Below are positions 47,686-55,557 of a stretch of 55,557 nt of DNA, one piece after another; positions within the stretch are counted from its first letter, which is position 1; every line of letters starts with the position of its first letter. Source of the DNA: Bacteroidales bacterium (GTDB lineage Bacteria > Bacteroidota > Bacteroidia > Bacteroidales > UBA932); NCBI GenBank assembly GCA_017554335.1, contig JAFZIO010000037.1, positions 1-55,557 on the forward strand. Direction: 5' to 3'. The notes below the pieces were generated by a model. That model was not told the origin of the DNA, made no database searches, and saw only the letters and a list, made by a program, of their open reading frames with translations. The translations under genes and the position numbers were made by a program.

Positions 47686-50600
47686 ATGAAAACCAAAATC
47701 TTTGCTTTGATGCTGGTGCTTCTGTCGATGGCCCTTCCCGCGTTCGCGCAGGGAGGAGGACAGAGTGCCGGTAAGATTACCGTATCCGGACGTGTCCTGG
47801 ACGACCAGGGCTCCCCGGTTATCGGAGCAGGTGTAATGATTGAGGGAACGTCTACGGGAGTAGCCACCGACGTAAACGGCGTCTACACCATTTCCGTTCC
47901 CGCAAACGCTACTTTGTCTGTCCAGAGTATCGGCTACAAGACGGTTTCAGTTCCCGTCCGCGGCCGAACCAGGATTGACGTTTCTCTGGTCCCCGACCAG
48001 GAACTGCTCGGAGAAGTCGTGGTCGTGGGCTACGGCACGCAGAAGAAGGCCAACCTCACCGGCGCGGTGGCGCAGGTGGGTGAAGACACCTTCGAGGGCC
48101 GCCCCAACGCCAACCTGGCGCAGATGCTCCAGGGCCGCGTGGCCAACCTGAACCTCAAGTTCACCGACGGCCGACCGAACTCCTCACCTTCGTTCAACAT
48201 CCGAGGCACCACCTCCATCGGACAGGGCGGCAGCGCGCTGGTGCTCATCGACGGCGTAGAGGGTAACGCCTCCCTGCTGAACCCGAACGACATCGAGAGC
48301 GTATCTGTGCTGAAGGATGCGGCATCATCGGCAATCTACGGCTCCCGTGCCCCTTACGGCGTGGTGCTCATCACCACCAAGAACGCCAAGAAGGGCACCG
48401 CTACCGTGACTTACCAGACCAACCTCTCCTTCGAGACCCCTACGGCCATGCCGGATGTGGTTTCCGACGGTTACACCTGGGCAGAGCACTTCTATATGGC
48501 ATGGTACAACTACAAGGGCAGCAACCCCACCGCCATCAACAAGACCATGGAATTCTCCATGGCATGGCTGGAGGAGTACCGCCAGAGGGCCGAGAGCGGA
48601 AACTACGAGACCCTGGTCTCCGACGGATCCATCGGAACCAAAGGCCGCTGGCTCTACTATCACACCGGTACCGACTACTACGACGCCCTGTACAAGGATT
48701 TCACTTTCACACAGACCCATAACCTCTCCGTCTCCGGAGCAGACGACAGGTTCGACTACTACGTGTCGGCCCGTCTGTACGACAACGACGGTCTCTTCGA
48801 CAGCCAGGTCAACCCCGACTCCTACAAGCTCTACAACGGACGCGTGAAGGTGGGATTCCAGGTGACCCCCTGGCTCAAGATAACCTCCAACTCGGACATC
48901 GCTTACAGCAAGTACGTCATGCCCGAGACCCAGAGCGAGGGCGGCGGCAACATCTGGCGTAACATCGCCGACGAAGGCCACCCCTGCTCACCTATACTCA
49001 ACCCCGACGGCAGCCTTACCTACAGCGGCGTGTATTCGGTCGGCGACATACTCTACGGCGGCAGCAACCGCACCTACGTCAACCGCCAGGCCCAGAACAC
49101 CGTCGCCGCCAAGGCAACGTTCTTCGACAACCGCCTGAGGGCCAACGCCGACTTCACCTACAGGGCCCGTTCCTACGACACCCACGTACACCGCCTTCCT
49201 TCTCCTTTCTCAAGGTATGAAGGCGTGACCGAGTCGCTCGCGGAGATCAAGGGCCTTGCAGACTACATCAGCGAAACCCTCCGCACCTACGACTACCTCG
49301 CCACCAACGAATACGTTGAGTACGAAGACAGCTGGGGCAAGCACAACGTGAAGGCCCTCGTGGGTTACAATTACGAGCAGCAGACCTTCAAGAGCACTTA
49401 TGCTTATAACGACGGCCTACTCTCCCCCAACGTGGACAACATCATGCTGGCCCTTGGCGTGGAGAACAAAGCCATCGAGGGCGACTACTCCAAGTGGCGC
49501 ACTGCCGGCGCGTTCTTCCGCTTGAACTACAACTTCGACGAGCGCTACCTCCTGGAGATCAACGGCCGCTACGACGGATCTTCCAAATTCCCCGCACGTC
49601 AGCGCTGGGCGTTCTTCCCTTCCGTCTCCGCCGGCTGGCGCGTGAGCCAGGAGCCCTGGTTCAACGTAGACAAGAGCATTGTTTCCAATATCAAGCTCCG
49701 CGCCTCCTACGGTTCGCTCGGCAACAGTAACGTCGGAGTGTACGCCTACGACGAAACCTTCAACTTCGACAACACAACCATCATCAACGGCCAGAAAGTC
49801 AGCTACACCTCCGCTCCTTCGCCGATTCCCGAATCCCTTACCTGGGAGACGGCCCAGACCCTGGACGGGGGCGTCGACCTGAGCTTCCTCTCCGGCAGGC
49901 TCAACTTCAGCGGCGACTGGTACTCCCGCAAGACCCTGAACATGTACACGGTAGGACCTACCCTGCCGGACGTCTTCGGCGCATCATCGCCCAAGGGCAA
50001 CTACGCAGAGATGACCACCCGCGGCTTCGAACTCGAGCTCGGCTGGGACGACTCCGGCACCCTGGCAGGCAAGCCGTTCAAGTATGGCATCCACGCCACC
50101 CTGGCCGACTATGTGTCCATCATTGACAAATACAACAACGACACCAAGTCGCTGAGCAACAACGCCTATAACACCTCCTACTACGAGGGCATGAGAATAG
50201 GCGACATCTGGGGCTTCGTCTGCAACGGTCTCTATCAGACTCAGGAACAGATCGACGCCGACGAGGCAATGGCCGTGGCTCAAGGAAAGACTCACTACAA
50301 CGACCTGATGCAGCAGACCGAGAACTATGTGCCCCTCCCCGGACACATGCGCTTCGAGGACCTTAACGAAAACGGTTTCATAGACCGCGGCAAGAATACC
50401 GCAGACGAGCCGGGCGACCGCAGGATCATCGGTAACAGCTCTCCCCGTTTCATCTACTCCTTCGGATTCGACGTAGAGTGGGCCGGTATTTTCGCCAACG
50501 CCTTCTTCCAGGGCGTGGGCAAGCAGGACTGGTATCCGGACAACGAATCCTCCGCCTTCTGGGGCATGTACAACAGGCCTTACAACCAGATGCCTTCATG

Positions 50601-50994
50601 GCACCTCGGAAACTACTGGACGGAAGACAACCCCGACGCCTACCTGCCACGCTACACCGGCTACTTCGGTCCTTTCTACAAAGGCCGTACAAACGCCAAT
50701 ACGAGGTACCTGCAGGATGCGTCCTACATCCGCCTCAAGAGCGTACAGATCGGTTACAACATCCCCGAGAAGTTCACCCGCAAGATAGGCCTGCAGAAGG
50801 TTTCCGTCTTTGTGGCGGGAGAAAATCTCTGGACCTGGTCTCCCATGTACAAGTGGACCCGCGACGTGGACGTCACCGCCAATATCTACGGTAACGACAG
50901 CGTCCTCTCCACCACCGGCGACGGCTACAACTTCCCTACCATGAAGAGCGTCAGCCTCGGCGTCAAAGTCAACTTCGGCCAGATTAGCAAATAA
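47686..50994 (+). CDS. SusC/RagA-family TonB-dependent receptor
   Basis: Outer-membrane importer that forms a complex with SusD for uptake of glycans or peptides. The 1102-residue product has a signal peptide (ALPAFAQ), a carboxypeptidase-like CNA-B domain (ITVSGRVLDDQGSPVIGAGVMIEG, to about residue 110), the EVVVVGYGTQKKANLTGAV TonB-box and plug region with FNIRGTTSIGQGGSALVLIDG, and a large barrel ending in LGVKVNFGQISK. Only 14 bp separate it from the SusD-like gene. The cargo cannot be read from the sequence. Confidence 0.96.
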   Translation: MKTKIFALMLVLLSMALPAFAQGGGQSAGKITVSGRVLDDQGSPVIGAGVMIEGTSTGVATDVNGVYTISVPANATLSVQSIGYKTVSVPVRGRTRIDVSLVPDQELLGEVVVVGYGTQKKANLTGAVAQVGEDTFEGRPNANLAQMLQGRVANLNLKFTDGRPNSSPSFNIRGTTSIGQGGSALVLIDGVEGNASLLNPNDIESVSVLKDAASSAIYGSRAPYGVVLITTKNAKKGTATVTYQTNLSFETPTAMPDVVSDGYTWAEHFYMAWYNYKGSNPTAINKTMEFSMAWLEEYRQRAESGNYETLVSDGSIGTKGRWLYYHTGTDYYDALYKDFTFTQTHNLSVSGADDRFDYYVSARLYDNDGLFDSQVNPDSYKLYNGRVKVGFQVTPWLKITSNSDIAYSKYVMPETQSEGGGNIWRNIADEGHPCSPILNPDGSLTYSGVYSVGDILYGGSNRTYVNRQAQNTVAAKATFFDNRLRANADFTYRARSYDTHVHRLPSPFSRYEGVTESLAEIKGLADYISETLRTYDYLATNEYVEYEDSWGKHNVKALVGYNYEQQTFKSTYAYNDGLLSPNVDNIMLALGVENKAIEGDYSKWRTAGAFFRLNYNFDERYLLEINGRYDGSSKFPARQRWAFFPSVSAGWRVSQEPWFNVDKSIVSNIKLRASYGSLGNSNVGVYAYDETFNFDNTTIINGQKVSYTSAPSPIPESLTWETAQTLDGGVDLSFLSGRLNFSGDWYSRKTLNMYTVGPTLPDVFGASSPKGNYAEMTTRGFELELGWDDSGTLAGKPFKYGIHATLADYVSIIDKYNNDTKSLSNNAYNTSYYEGMRIGDIWGFVCNGLYQTQEQIDADEAMAVAQGKTHYNDLMQQTENYVPLPGHMRFEDLNENGFIDRGKNTADEPGDRRIIGNSSPRFIYSFGFDVEWAGIFANAFFQGVGKQDWYPDNESSAFWGMYNRPYNQMPSWHLGNYWTEDNPDAYLPRYTGYFGPFYKGRTNANTRYLQDASYIRLKSVQIGYNIPEKFTRKIGLQKVSVFVAGENLWTWSPMYKWTRDVDVTANIYGNDSVLSTTGDGYNFPTMKSVSLGVKVNFGQISK

Positions 50995-51008
50995 TAGGAG
51001 GAACAGCA

Positions 51009-52832
51009 ATGAAAAAATTAGTATATATCCTTTCTTCATTCGTCGTCCTGGGCCTTCTGGCCGTTTCCTGCGACCTCACCGAAGATCCGCAGGCCGAAGC
51101 CGGCCGCGCCATCGTATTCGGCGACGAATCCGGACTCCGCAGCTACACCTACGGCTTCTACACATATCTGCCGGACTACTCCAATGCGCACAAGATCAAT
51201 GTGATGCATGACCATTCGGCAAAGATGAACATAGGTACGTACGAGCAGGGCGCATATACCGTCAACACCTCCACATCATGGAGCTGGGGCAGCATACGCA
51301 ACGTCAACTACTTCATCAAGTACAACGTCGACCCTAACGTACCGGAGGAAGTGCGCAACAACTACACCGGCATAGCCCGCCTGTTCCGTGCCTTGCTCTA
51401 TTACGACAAGCTGGTCACCTACGGCAACGTGCCCTGGATAGACAAGCCCCTCGACCCTACGGACGAGGAACTCTACAAGACCCAGGACAACCGCGACGTC
51501 ATCATTTCCCATATCATTGAAGATCTTGACTACGCAGCCGATAACATCCTGGCCACCGGCCCGACTCCTTCCGCCAACACCGTGAACAAGTGGACGGCAC
51601 TGGCCCTGAAGAGCCGCATCTGCCTGTTCGAAGGCACCTTCCGCAAGTATCACGCTAAAGGCAGCCAATACGGCGCCCAGTACCTTGAGGGCTGCACCAT
51701 TTCTGCCGACGAACTGCTGAAGGCCGCTGCCGATGCCGCATTAGAGGTGATAAACTACGGCCCTTACAAGCTGCACACCGGCACCGTCTATGAGTCCGGC
51801 GGCCGCGGCGCTTACCGCGACCTGTTCATCAGCGACACCCCGGTCTCTGAAGAGGTGATGCTTGCCTACATGCAGAGCAAAGACCTCTCCCGCCTGGGCG
51901 AAGCAAACTGGTACTACAACTCCACTTCTTACGGCCCCCACCTCTCGATGACCCGCGCCTTCGCGAAGACCTACCTCAACGCCGACGGTTCCATCTACAA
52001 CGAGAAGACCGCTACCGGTGCCTACAAGACCTTCGCGCAGGAGACGGCCGGACGTGACGCCCGCCTGTGCCAGACCATCCGCGGTGCCGACTACACCCGT
52101 AAGAACAACACCGGCTCCTATGAGAAGACCGCTCCCGACATGAGCCTTTCGCTCACCGGCTATCAGTACACCAAATACGTCATGGACGACGTTGGCTACG
52201 ACAATGCCCGCTCCAACGACAACGACGTGCCCCTGATGCGTTACGCCGAGGTGCTCCTGAACTATGCCGAAGCAAAGGCCGAGCTCGGTTCCATCACCGC
52301 CGACGACTGGAGCAAGACCATCGGTGCCCTGCGCCGCCGCGCCGGCATCACCGGAGGCGACCTCGACAAGCTGCCGACCGTCGTGGATACCTATCTGCAG
52401 AAGACTTTCTATCCCAACGTGACCAGCCCCGTTATTCTTGAGATACGCCGCGAAAGGGCCATCGAGCTCATCCTCGAGGGCTTCCGCCTCACCGACCTCA
52501 AGCGCTGGGCATGCGGAAGCAACTGGCAGAACGCCCCTTGGGACGGCGTGTATATTCCGGCCCTCAACACCCCTGTCGACCTCAACGGAGACGGCGTGAA
52601 CGACGTGTACGTGACAGAAGATGCCAACTACCAGAAGAGCGGCACCTACAAGTCCATAGCCATGACGCTCAACTCCAACCAGAAGGCCGTCAAGATTGCC
52701 GACGACCCTGCCGGCGGCTACCTGCTCGGTTACGAGATGCCCCGTAAATGGAATGACAACATGTACATTTATCCCGTGCCCGAGATTGTGATTCAGAAGA
52801 ACGAAGCTCTGAAGCAGAATCCCGGTTGGTAA
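51009..52832 (+). CDS. SusD/RagB-family nutrient-binding lipoprotein
   Basis: Surface lipoprotein capping the SusC-like receptor. The 607-residue product has a lipobox (LLAVSC, Cys about 20), TPR-like helices (YTGIARLFRALLYYDKLVTYGNVPWIDKPL), the PLMRYAEVLLNYAEAKAELG block and ILEIRRERAIELILEGFRLTDLKRW, all hallmarks of SusD. The start has an unusually good Shine-Dalgarno (AGGAGG, 50996-51001), suggesting high expression. Confidence 0.96.
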   Translation: MKKLVYILSSFVVLGLLAVSCDLTEDPQAEAGRAIVFGDESGLRSYTYGFYTYLPDYSNAHKINVMHDHSAKMNIGTYEQGAYTVNTSTSWSWGSIRNVNYFIKYNVDPNVPEEVRNNYTGIARLFRALLYYDKLVTYGNVPWIDKPLDPTDEELYKTQDNRDVIISHIIEDLDYAADNILATGPTPSANTVNKWTALALKSRICLFEGTFRKYHAKGSQYGAQYLEGCTISADELLKAAADAALEVINYGPYKLHTGTVYESGGRGAYRDLFISDTPVSEEVMLAYMQSKDLSRLGEANWYYNSTSYGPHLSMTRAFAKTYLNADGSIYNEKTATGAYKTFAQETAGRDARLCQTIRGADYTRKNNTGSYEKTAPDMSLSLTGYQYTKYVMDDVGYDNARSNDNDVPLMRYAEVLLNYAEAKAELGSITADDWSKTIGALRRRAGITGGDLDKLPTVVDTYLQKTFYPNVTSPVILEIRRERAIELILEGFRLTDLKRWACGSNWQNAPWDGVYIPALNTPVDLNGDGVNDVYVTEDANYQKSGTYKSIAMTLNSNQKAVKIADDPAGGYLLGYEMPRKWNDNMYIYPVPEIVIQKNEALKQNPGW

Positions 52833-52850
52833 TGAATAATACTTTTGATT

Positions 52851-54761
52851 ATGAAAAGATTTAGCATAGCATTCCTCAGCTCCCTTGCCTTGATGGCCCT
52901 GGCTTCCTGCCAGAAGCCCGTGGTAACGGTCTATGCCGACTTCACCACAGACAAGGAAGTGTACGAGATTTATGAGGATATAACTATCACCAACATTTCC
53001 AAGTGCGCCAACGACATAATCACTGCATGCAAGTGGGAATGGGGCACCGAGCATGTATGGGGCAAGCAGCTGGAGAAACCTCTCTCCTTCGACACCCCCG
53101 GCGACAAGGAAATCACCCTTACTGCCGTTGCCGACTGCGGCGTTACCGGCACCTGCACCAAGATAATCAAGGTCCAGGACACCAACATACGCCCCGTGGC
53201 CGACTTCAGCTACTCTCCCGCCACCGGCATTACGGCCGGCGACGAGGTGCAGTTTACCGACAAGTCCTCCGACTCTGACGGCAAGATAGTCGCCTGGGAG
53301 TGGAAGATAGGCGCCAACGTGGTGACCGAGCAGAACCCCAGGTTCCAGTTCAACGAGGCCGGTGACATAGAGGTTACCCTCACCGTCACCGACAACCAGA
53401 GGGGCAAGGGCTCCGTCTCCAAGATTGTCCACGTAGAAAAGAACATGTACTCCATCGAGCTCCTCTGGTCCACCGCTTACGACAACGACGGAGACGTTAT
53501 CTTCACTTCCCCTGCTGTCAGCCCCGACGGAAAGACCGTATATGCCTTCTCCAGCGGCCTGCATCTGGTAGCTGTAGGCAACGACGGCAAGCAGAAATGG
53601 AGCTTCGACGCCGGAGCCCACCACCCTGCCACCACCAAGAACTTCAGCAGCTGCACGCCTTCCGTGGATGCAGACGGCAACGTTTACCTGGTAGTCGGCA
53701 ACAAGGACGCCCAGGACAAGACCGGTGCAACCGAAGCCGGTGTCTACTCGGTCAAGCCTGACGGCAGCCAGAAGTGGTACTATCCTTATGCTTATGGATG
53801 GTTCATCAACGTAATCCCCGTAGTCTTCAAGGACCAGATTTTCGTTGCCACCAAGAGGAATCCTTCTGCCGCCGACGCTCCTTCGCTGTGGCCCGGCAGC
53901 GGCCCCAACGGTTCCGGAGCTGACAACGGTCTCATTATCAACAAGGGTGACGGTTCCTACTACGATTATCTGAAGGTCAAGCGAGGCTCCCACGGAGGCT
54001 TCGCCGCAACCAAAGAAGAGAACCTCATCGTCCACACCGACACCAAGTACGGCACACGTGTCTACTGGAAGGACGGAGTTCAATGGAAGCACGCCGGAGC
54101 CGACGCCGGCCAGGACGCCTATATGCTCGGATATATCGGAACCAAGAACACGGAAATCGGATTCACCAGCTACATGGCCGTAGACGGCGACAAGGTCTAC
54201 ATCCTCTTCGGCAAGGCCGAAGGAGCAGGCTCCGCTGCCGCGAATGCAGTACTGCATTGCTACGACCTCAGCAAGTATGACAAGAGCTCCGGTACGTCTC
54301 CCGAGTGGACTCTCGACCTCGAGGGTGAAAACAGGATGTACTACAGCTACGGCGTCGTACTCGGTCCTGACGGAACCATCTATGTGACGACCAGCGCAGG
54401 TGTTACCGCCGTGACGCCGAACGGAGCAAAGAAATGGTTCGCATCTGCCGAGGGCAACGAGGTTGTGGGATGTGCAGCCGTGGACAACAGCGGCTCTGTC
54501 TATTACAACGAGACCGCACCCGACAAGACCGCTGCCAAGATGGTGAAACTCAGTCCGGACGGCAAGAAGGTCGCTGAAGTGACCCTGGGCCAGAGCCTCT
54601 GCTCTTCCCCGGCCATCGGCCCTGACGGAACCATCTACTGCACCGGTATCAAGGACGACAAGCCCACTATCTCCGCAGTCAAGGGTACTGCAACCGGCCC
54701 CGCTGACGGATGGTCACAGCTCGGCGGAAACTACCGCAAGACGTGTAAAGCTGAAAAATAA
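52851..54761 (+). CDS. PKD-domain and PQQ-like beta-propeller lipoprotein
   Basis: A 636-residue surface or periplasmic lipoprotein. Start at 52851 gives a signal peptide with lipobox LASC (Cys20). Two PKD-like domains follow (about 25-110 and 115-200; e.g. ADFSYSPATGITAGDEVQFTD). The remainder is a beta-propeller with repeated PQQ-type blades (SPAVSPDGKTVYAFSSG, PSVDADGNVYLVVG, GVVLGPDGTIYVTTSAG, AIGPDGTIYCTG). Such proteins often bind glycans or proteins in Sus-type loci. It lies 18 bp after the SusD-like gene and overlaps the next gene by one base (TAATG). Confidence 0.88.
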   Translation: MKRFSIAFLSSLALMALASCQKPVVTVYADFTTDKEVYEIYEDITITNISKCANDIITACKWEWGTEHVWGKQLEKPLSFDTPGDKEITLTAVADCGVTGTCTKIIKVQDTNIRPVADFSYSPATGITAGDEVQFTDKSSDSDGKIVAWEWKIGANVVTEQNPRFQFNEAGDIEVTLTVTDNQRGKGSVSKIVHVEKNMYSIELLWSTAYDNDGDVIFTSPAVSPDGKTVYAFSSGLHLVAVGNDGKQKWSFDAGAHHPATTKNFSSCTPSVDADGNVYLVVGNKDAQDKTGATEAGVYSVKPDGSQKWYYPYAYGWFINVIPVVFKDQIFVATKRNPSAADAPSLWPGSGPNGSGADNGLIINKGDGSYYDYLKVKRGSHGGFAATKEENLIVHTDTKYGTRVYWKDGVQWKHAGADAGQDAYMLGYIGTKNTEIGFTSYMAVDGDKVYILFGKAEGAGSAAANAVLHCYDLSKYDKSSGTSPEWTLDLEGENRMYYSYGVVLGPDGTIYVTTSAGVTAVTPNGAKKWFASAEGNEVVGCAAVDNSGSVYYNETAPDKTAAKMVKLSPDGKKVAEVTLGQSLCSSPAIGPDGTIYCTGIKDDKPTISAVKGTATGPADGWSQLGGNYRKTCKAEK

Positions 54762-55557
54762 TGTCTGTTAAGAATTTACTTCTTCTCGTTCTCCTGCCTG
54801 CAGCTCTGGTGCTCCAGGGCTGCAAGCCGGAAGACGTGGTTACCCCGGTGACGCCCCCCAAACCAGAGACGCCCGAACCGGAGGTACCGGGACCCGAAAA
54901 CCCGTCCGGCAATCAGGCGGCCTTGACGGTCTGTACGTTCAACATTCGCTACGCCAACACTTCCGACAAGTATCCGGACGGCAGCAGCGCCGCCTGGGTA
55001 GACCGTTGCGCATCGGTGAAAAAATTCATCGATACGGCCAAGCCGGACCTCATAGGCCTCCAGGAAATCCGCAAAGAGCAGTCACAGTGGTTTGCGTCTG
55101 CTCTGAAGGACTATTATGGCTTCTATGATGTGTCCAGGGACAGTGCCAGCGGCTCTTCTGTTTCTTCAGCAGGGGGCGAAGGCGTGGGGGTGCTTTACCG
55201 CAAAGACCGCTTCGATGTGCTCATAAAGGATTTCTTCTGGCTCGACCCGAAAACCCGCGAGCGTCCCGCACAGAATTCGGACGGCACCTACGGAGCGTGG
55301 AACGGAGCATGCCGCAGGGTTACCGTTTACGTCAAGCTTAAGGACAAGCTGCACGGCGATTCCATAGTTTACTTCTTCCCTACCCATTATGACCATAAGA
55401 GTTCGACGGCACGGAAGAATGCGGCAGAGCTGATGGTTACGCAGATGAAGACCCTCTGCAAGGCGGAGAACCTCAAAGAGGCCGATTGCCTGATCGTTCA
55501 TCTGGGCGACCTCAACACCACCTACGATTCGGCGGAACTGGCCCCGCTCAACTCTAA
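54761..55557 (+). CDS. Endonuclease/exonuclease/phosphatase-family lipoprotein (3' end outside window)
   Basis: The frame from ATG 54761 stays open to the window end (265 codons), so it is a partial gene. The N-terminus is a lipoprotein signal (VLQGC, Cys21) followed by a Pro/Glu-rich linker. The EEP fold is clear: TVCTFNIRYAN, PDLIGLQEIRK with the metal-binding Glu, GVLYRKDRF, FPTHYDHKSSTARKNAAELM with the catalytic His, and LGDLNTTYDS with the Asp-x-Asn pair. Members cleave phosphodiesters or phosphomonoesters; in Bacteroidota exported forms may act on nucleic acids, phospholipids or sphingomyelin-like substrates. It is cotranscribed with the SusC/SusD locus. Confidence 0.88.
   Translation, partial: MSVKNLLLLVLLPAALVLQGCKPEDVVTPVTPPKPETPEPEVPGPENPSGNQAALTVCTFNIRYANTSDKYPDGSSAAWVDRCASVKKFIDTAKPDLIGLQEIRKEQSQWFASALKDYYGFYDVSRDSASGSSVSSAGGEGVGVLYRKDRFDVLIKDFFWLDPKTRERPAQNSDGTYGAWNGACRRVTVYVKLKDKLHGDSIVYFFPTHYDHKSSTARKNAAELMVTQMKTLCKAENLKEADCLIVHLGDLNTTYDSAELAPLNS

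Noticed and set aside
51741-54257. An 838-codon minus-strand open frame opposite the SusD-like and PKD/PQQ genes
   Set aside because: Antisense shadow; both sense genes show clear families and signal peptides.

Overview
The window looks like chromosomal DNA of a fairly GC-rich member of the Bacteroidales (Bacteroidota). Evidence: a SusC/SusD pair; a DUF2723 membrane protein; the LptE / TPR / SecG neighbourhood next to a receiver-less sigma-54 activator; the DUF4271-hemD-rnpA-yidD cluster; many lipoproteins; and promoters with the Bacteroidota -7 box TAnnTTTG (twice with a TTTG -33 box 19 bp upstream). High third-position GC and the gene content suggest a gut-type lineage such as Rikenellaceae or a relative; that placement is inference. 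I see no prophage, insertion sequence, CRISPR array or rRNA operon.

Layout. 1-3.5 kb: a CAU-anticodon tRNA, then the str operon (rpsL-rpsG-fusA-rpsJ) on the minus strand. 3.5-8 kb: an OmpA/TPR lipoprotein divergent from a sigma-54 activator, lptE, TPR protein and secG run. 8-10.3 kb: a clpB lacking its N-terminal domain, bracketed by two copies of a twin-hairpin repeat. 10.3-15.5 kb: SGNH hydrolase, TlpA-like lipoprotein, porin and an AspT/YidE-type transporter. 15.5-24 kb: minus-strand run galE, SurA-like PPIase, OstA/LptA-like protein, OPT peptide transporter, peptidase T (envelope biogenesis and peptide use). 24-28.5 kb: trmB with an FAD oxidoreductase, a small beta-barrel, a glycerophosphodiesterase and tRNA-Leu(GAG). 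28.5-30.2 kb: queH coupled to a YtfE-like diiron domain fused to a LuxR-type HTH. 30.4-34.6 kb: DUF2723 protein and a CNNM/DUF21-CBS protein. 34.7-36.9 kb: NfeD-like protein, flotillin, small Xre regulator. 36.9-47.6 kb: a tightly packed ten-gene minus-strand run from mutS to yidD. 47.7 kb to the end: a SusC/SusD locus with a PKD + PQQ-propeller lipoprotein and an EEP-family lipoprotein cut by the window end.

The most unusual content is a set of palindromic repeats. Two related 121-127 bp palindromes sit inside open reading frames (trmB and the YfhO-like gene) and add about 40 residues to each protein. They share the blocks GGGAGGGGCCC and GGGAGGGATGAGCG, while the stems between and outside them differ in sequence but still pair. 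A third, unrelated 115 bp palindrome sits inside queH. An intergenic family has two hairpins joined by a nearly invariant linker while the stem sequences are private to each copy; its two copies flank clpB in opposite orientation. A further cluster of CTGACAGAAA-type repeats lies at 30.2-30.4 kb. The in-frame palindromes resemble in concept the Rickettsia palindromic elements, but no sequence relation is claimed.
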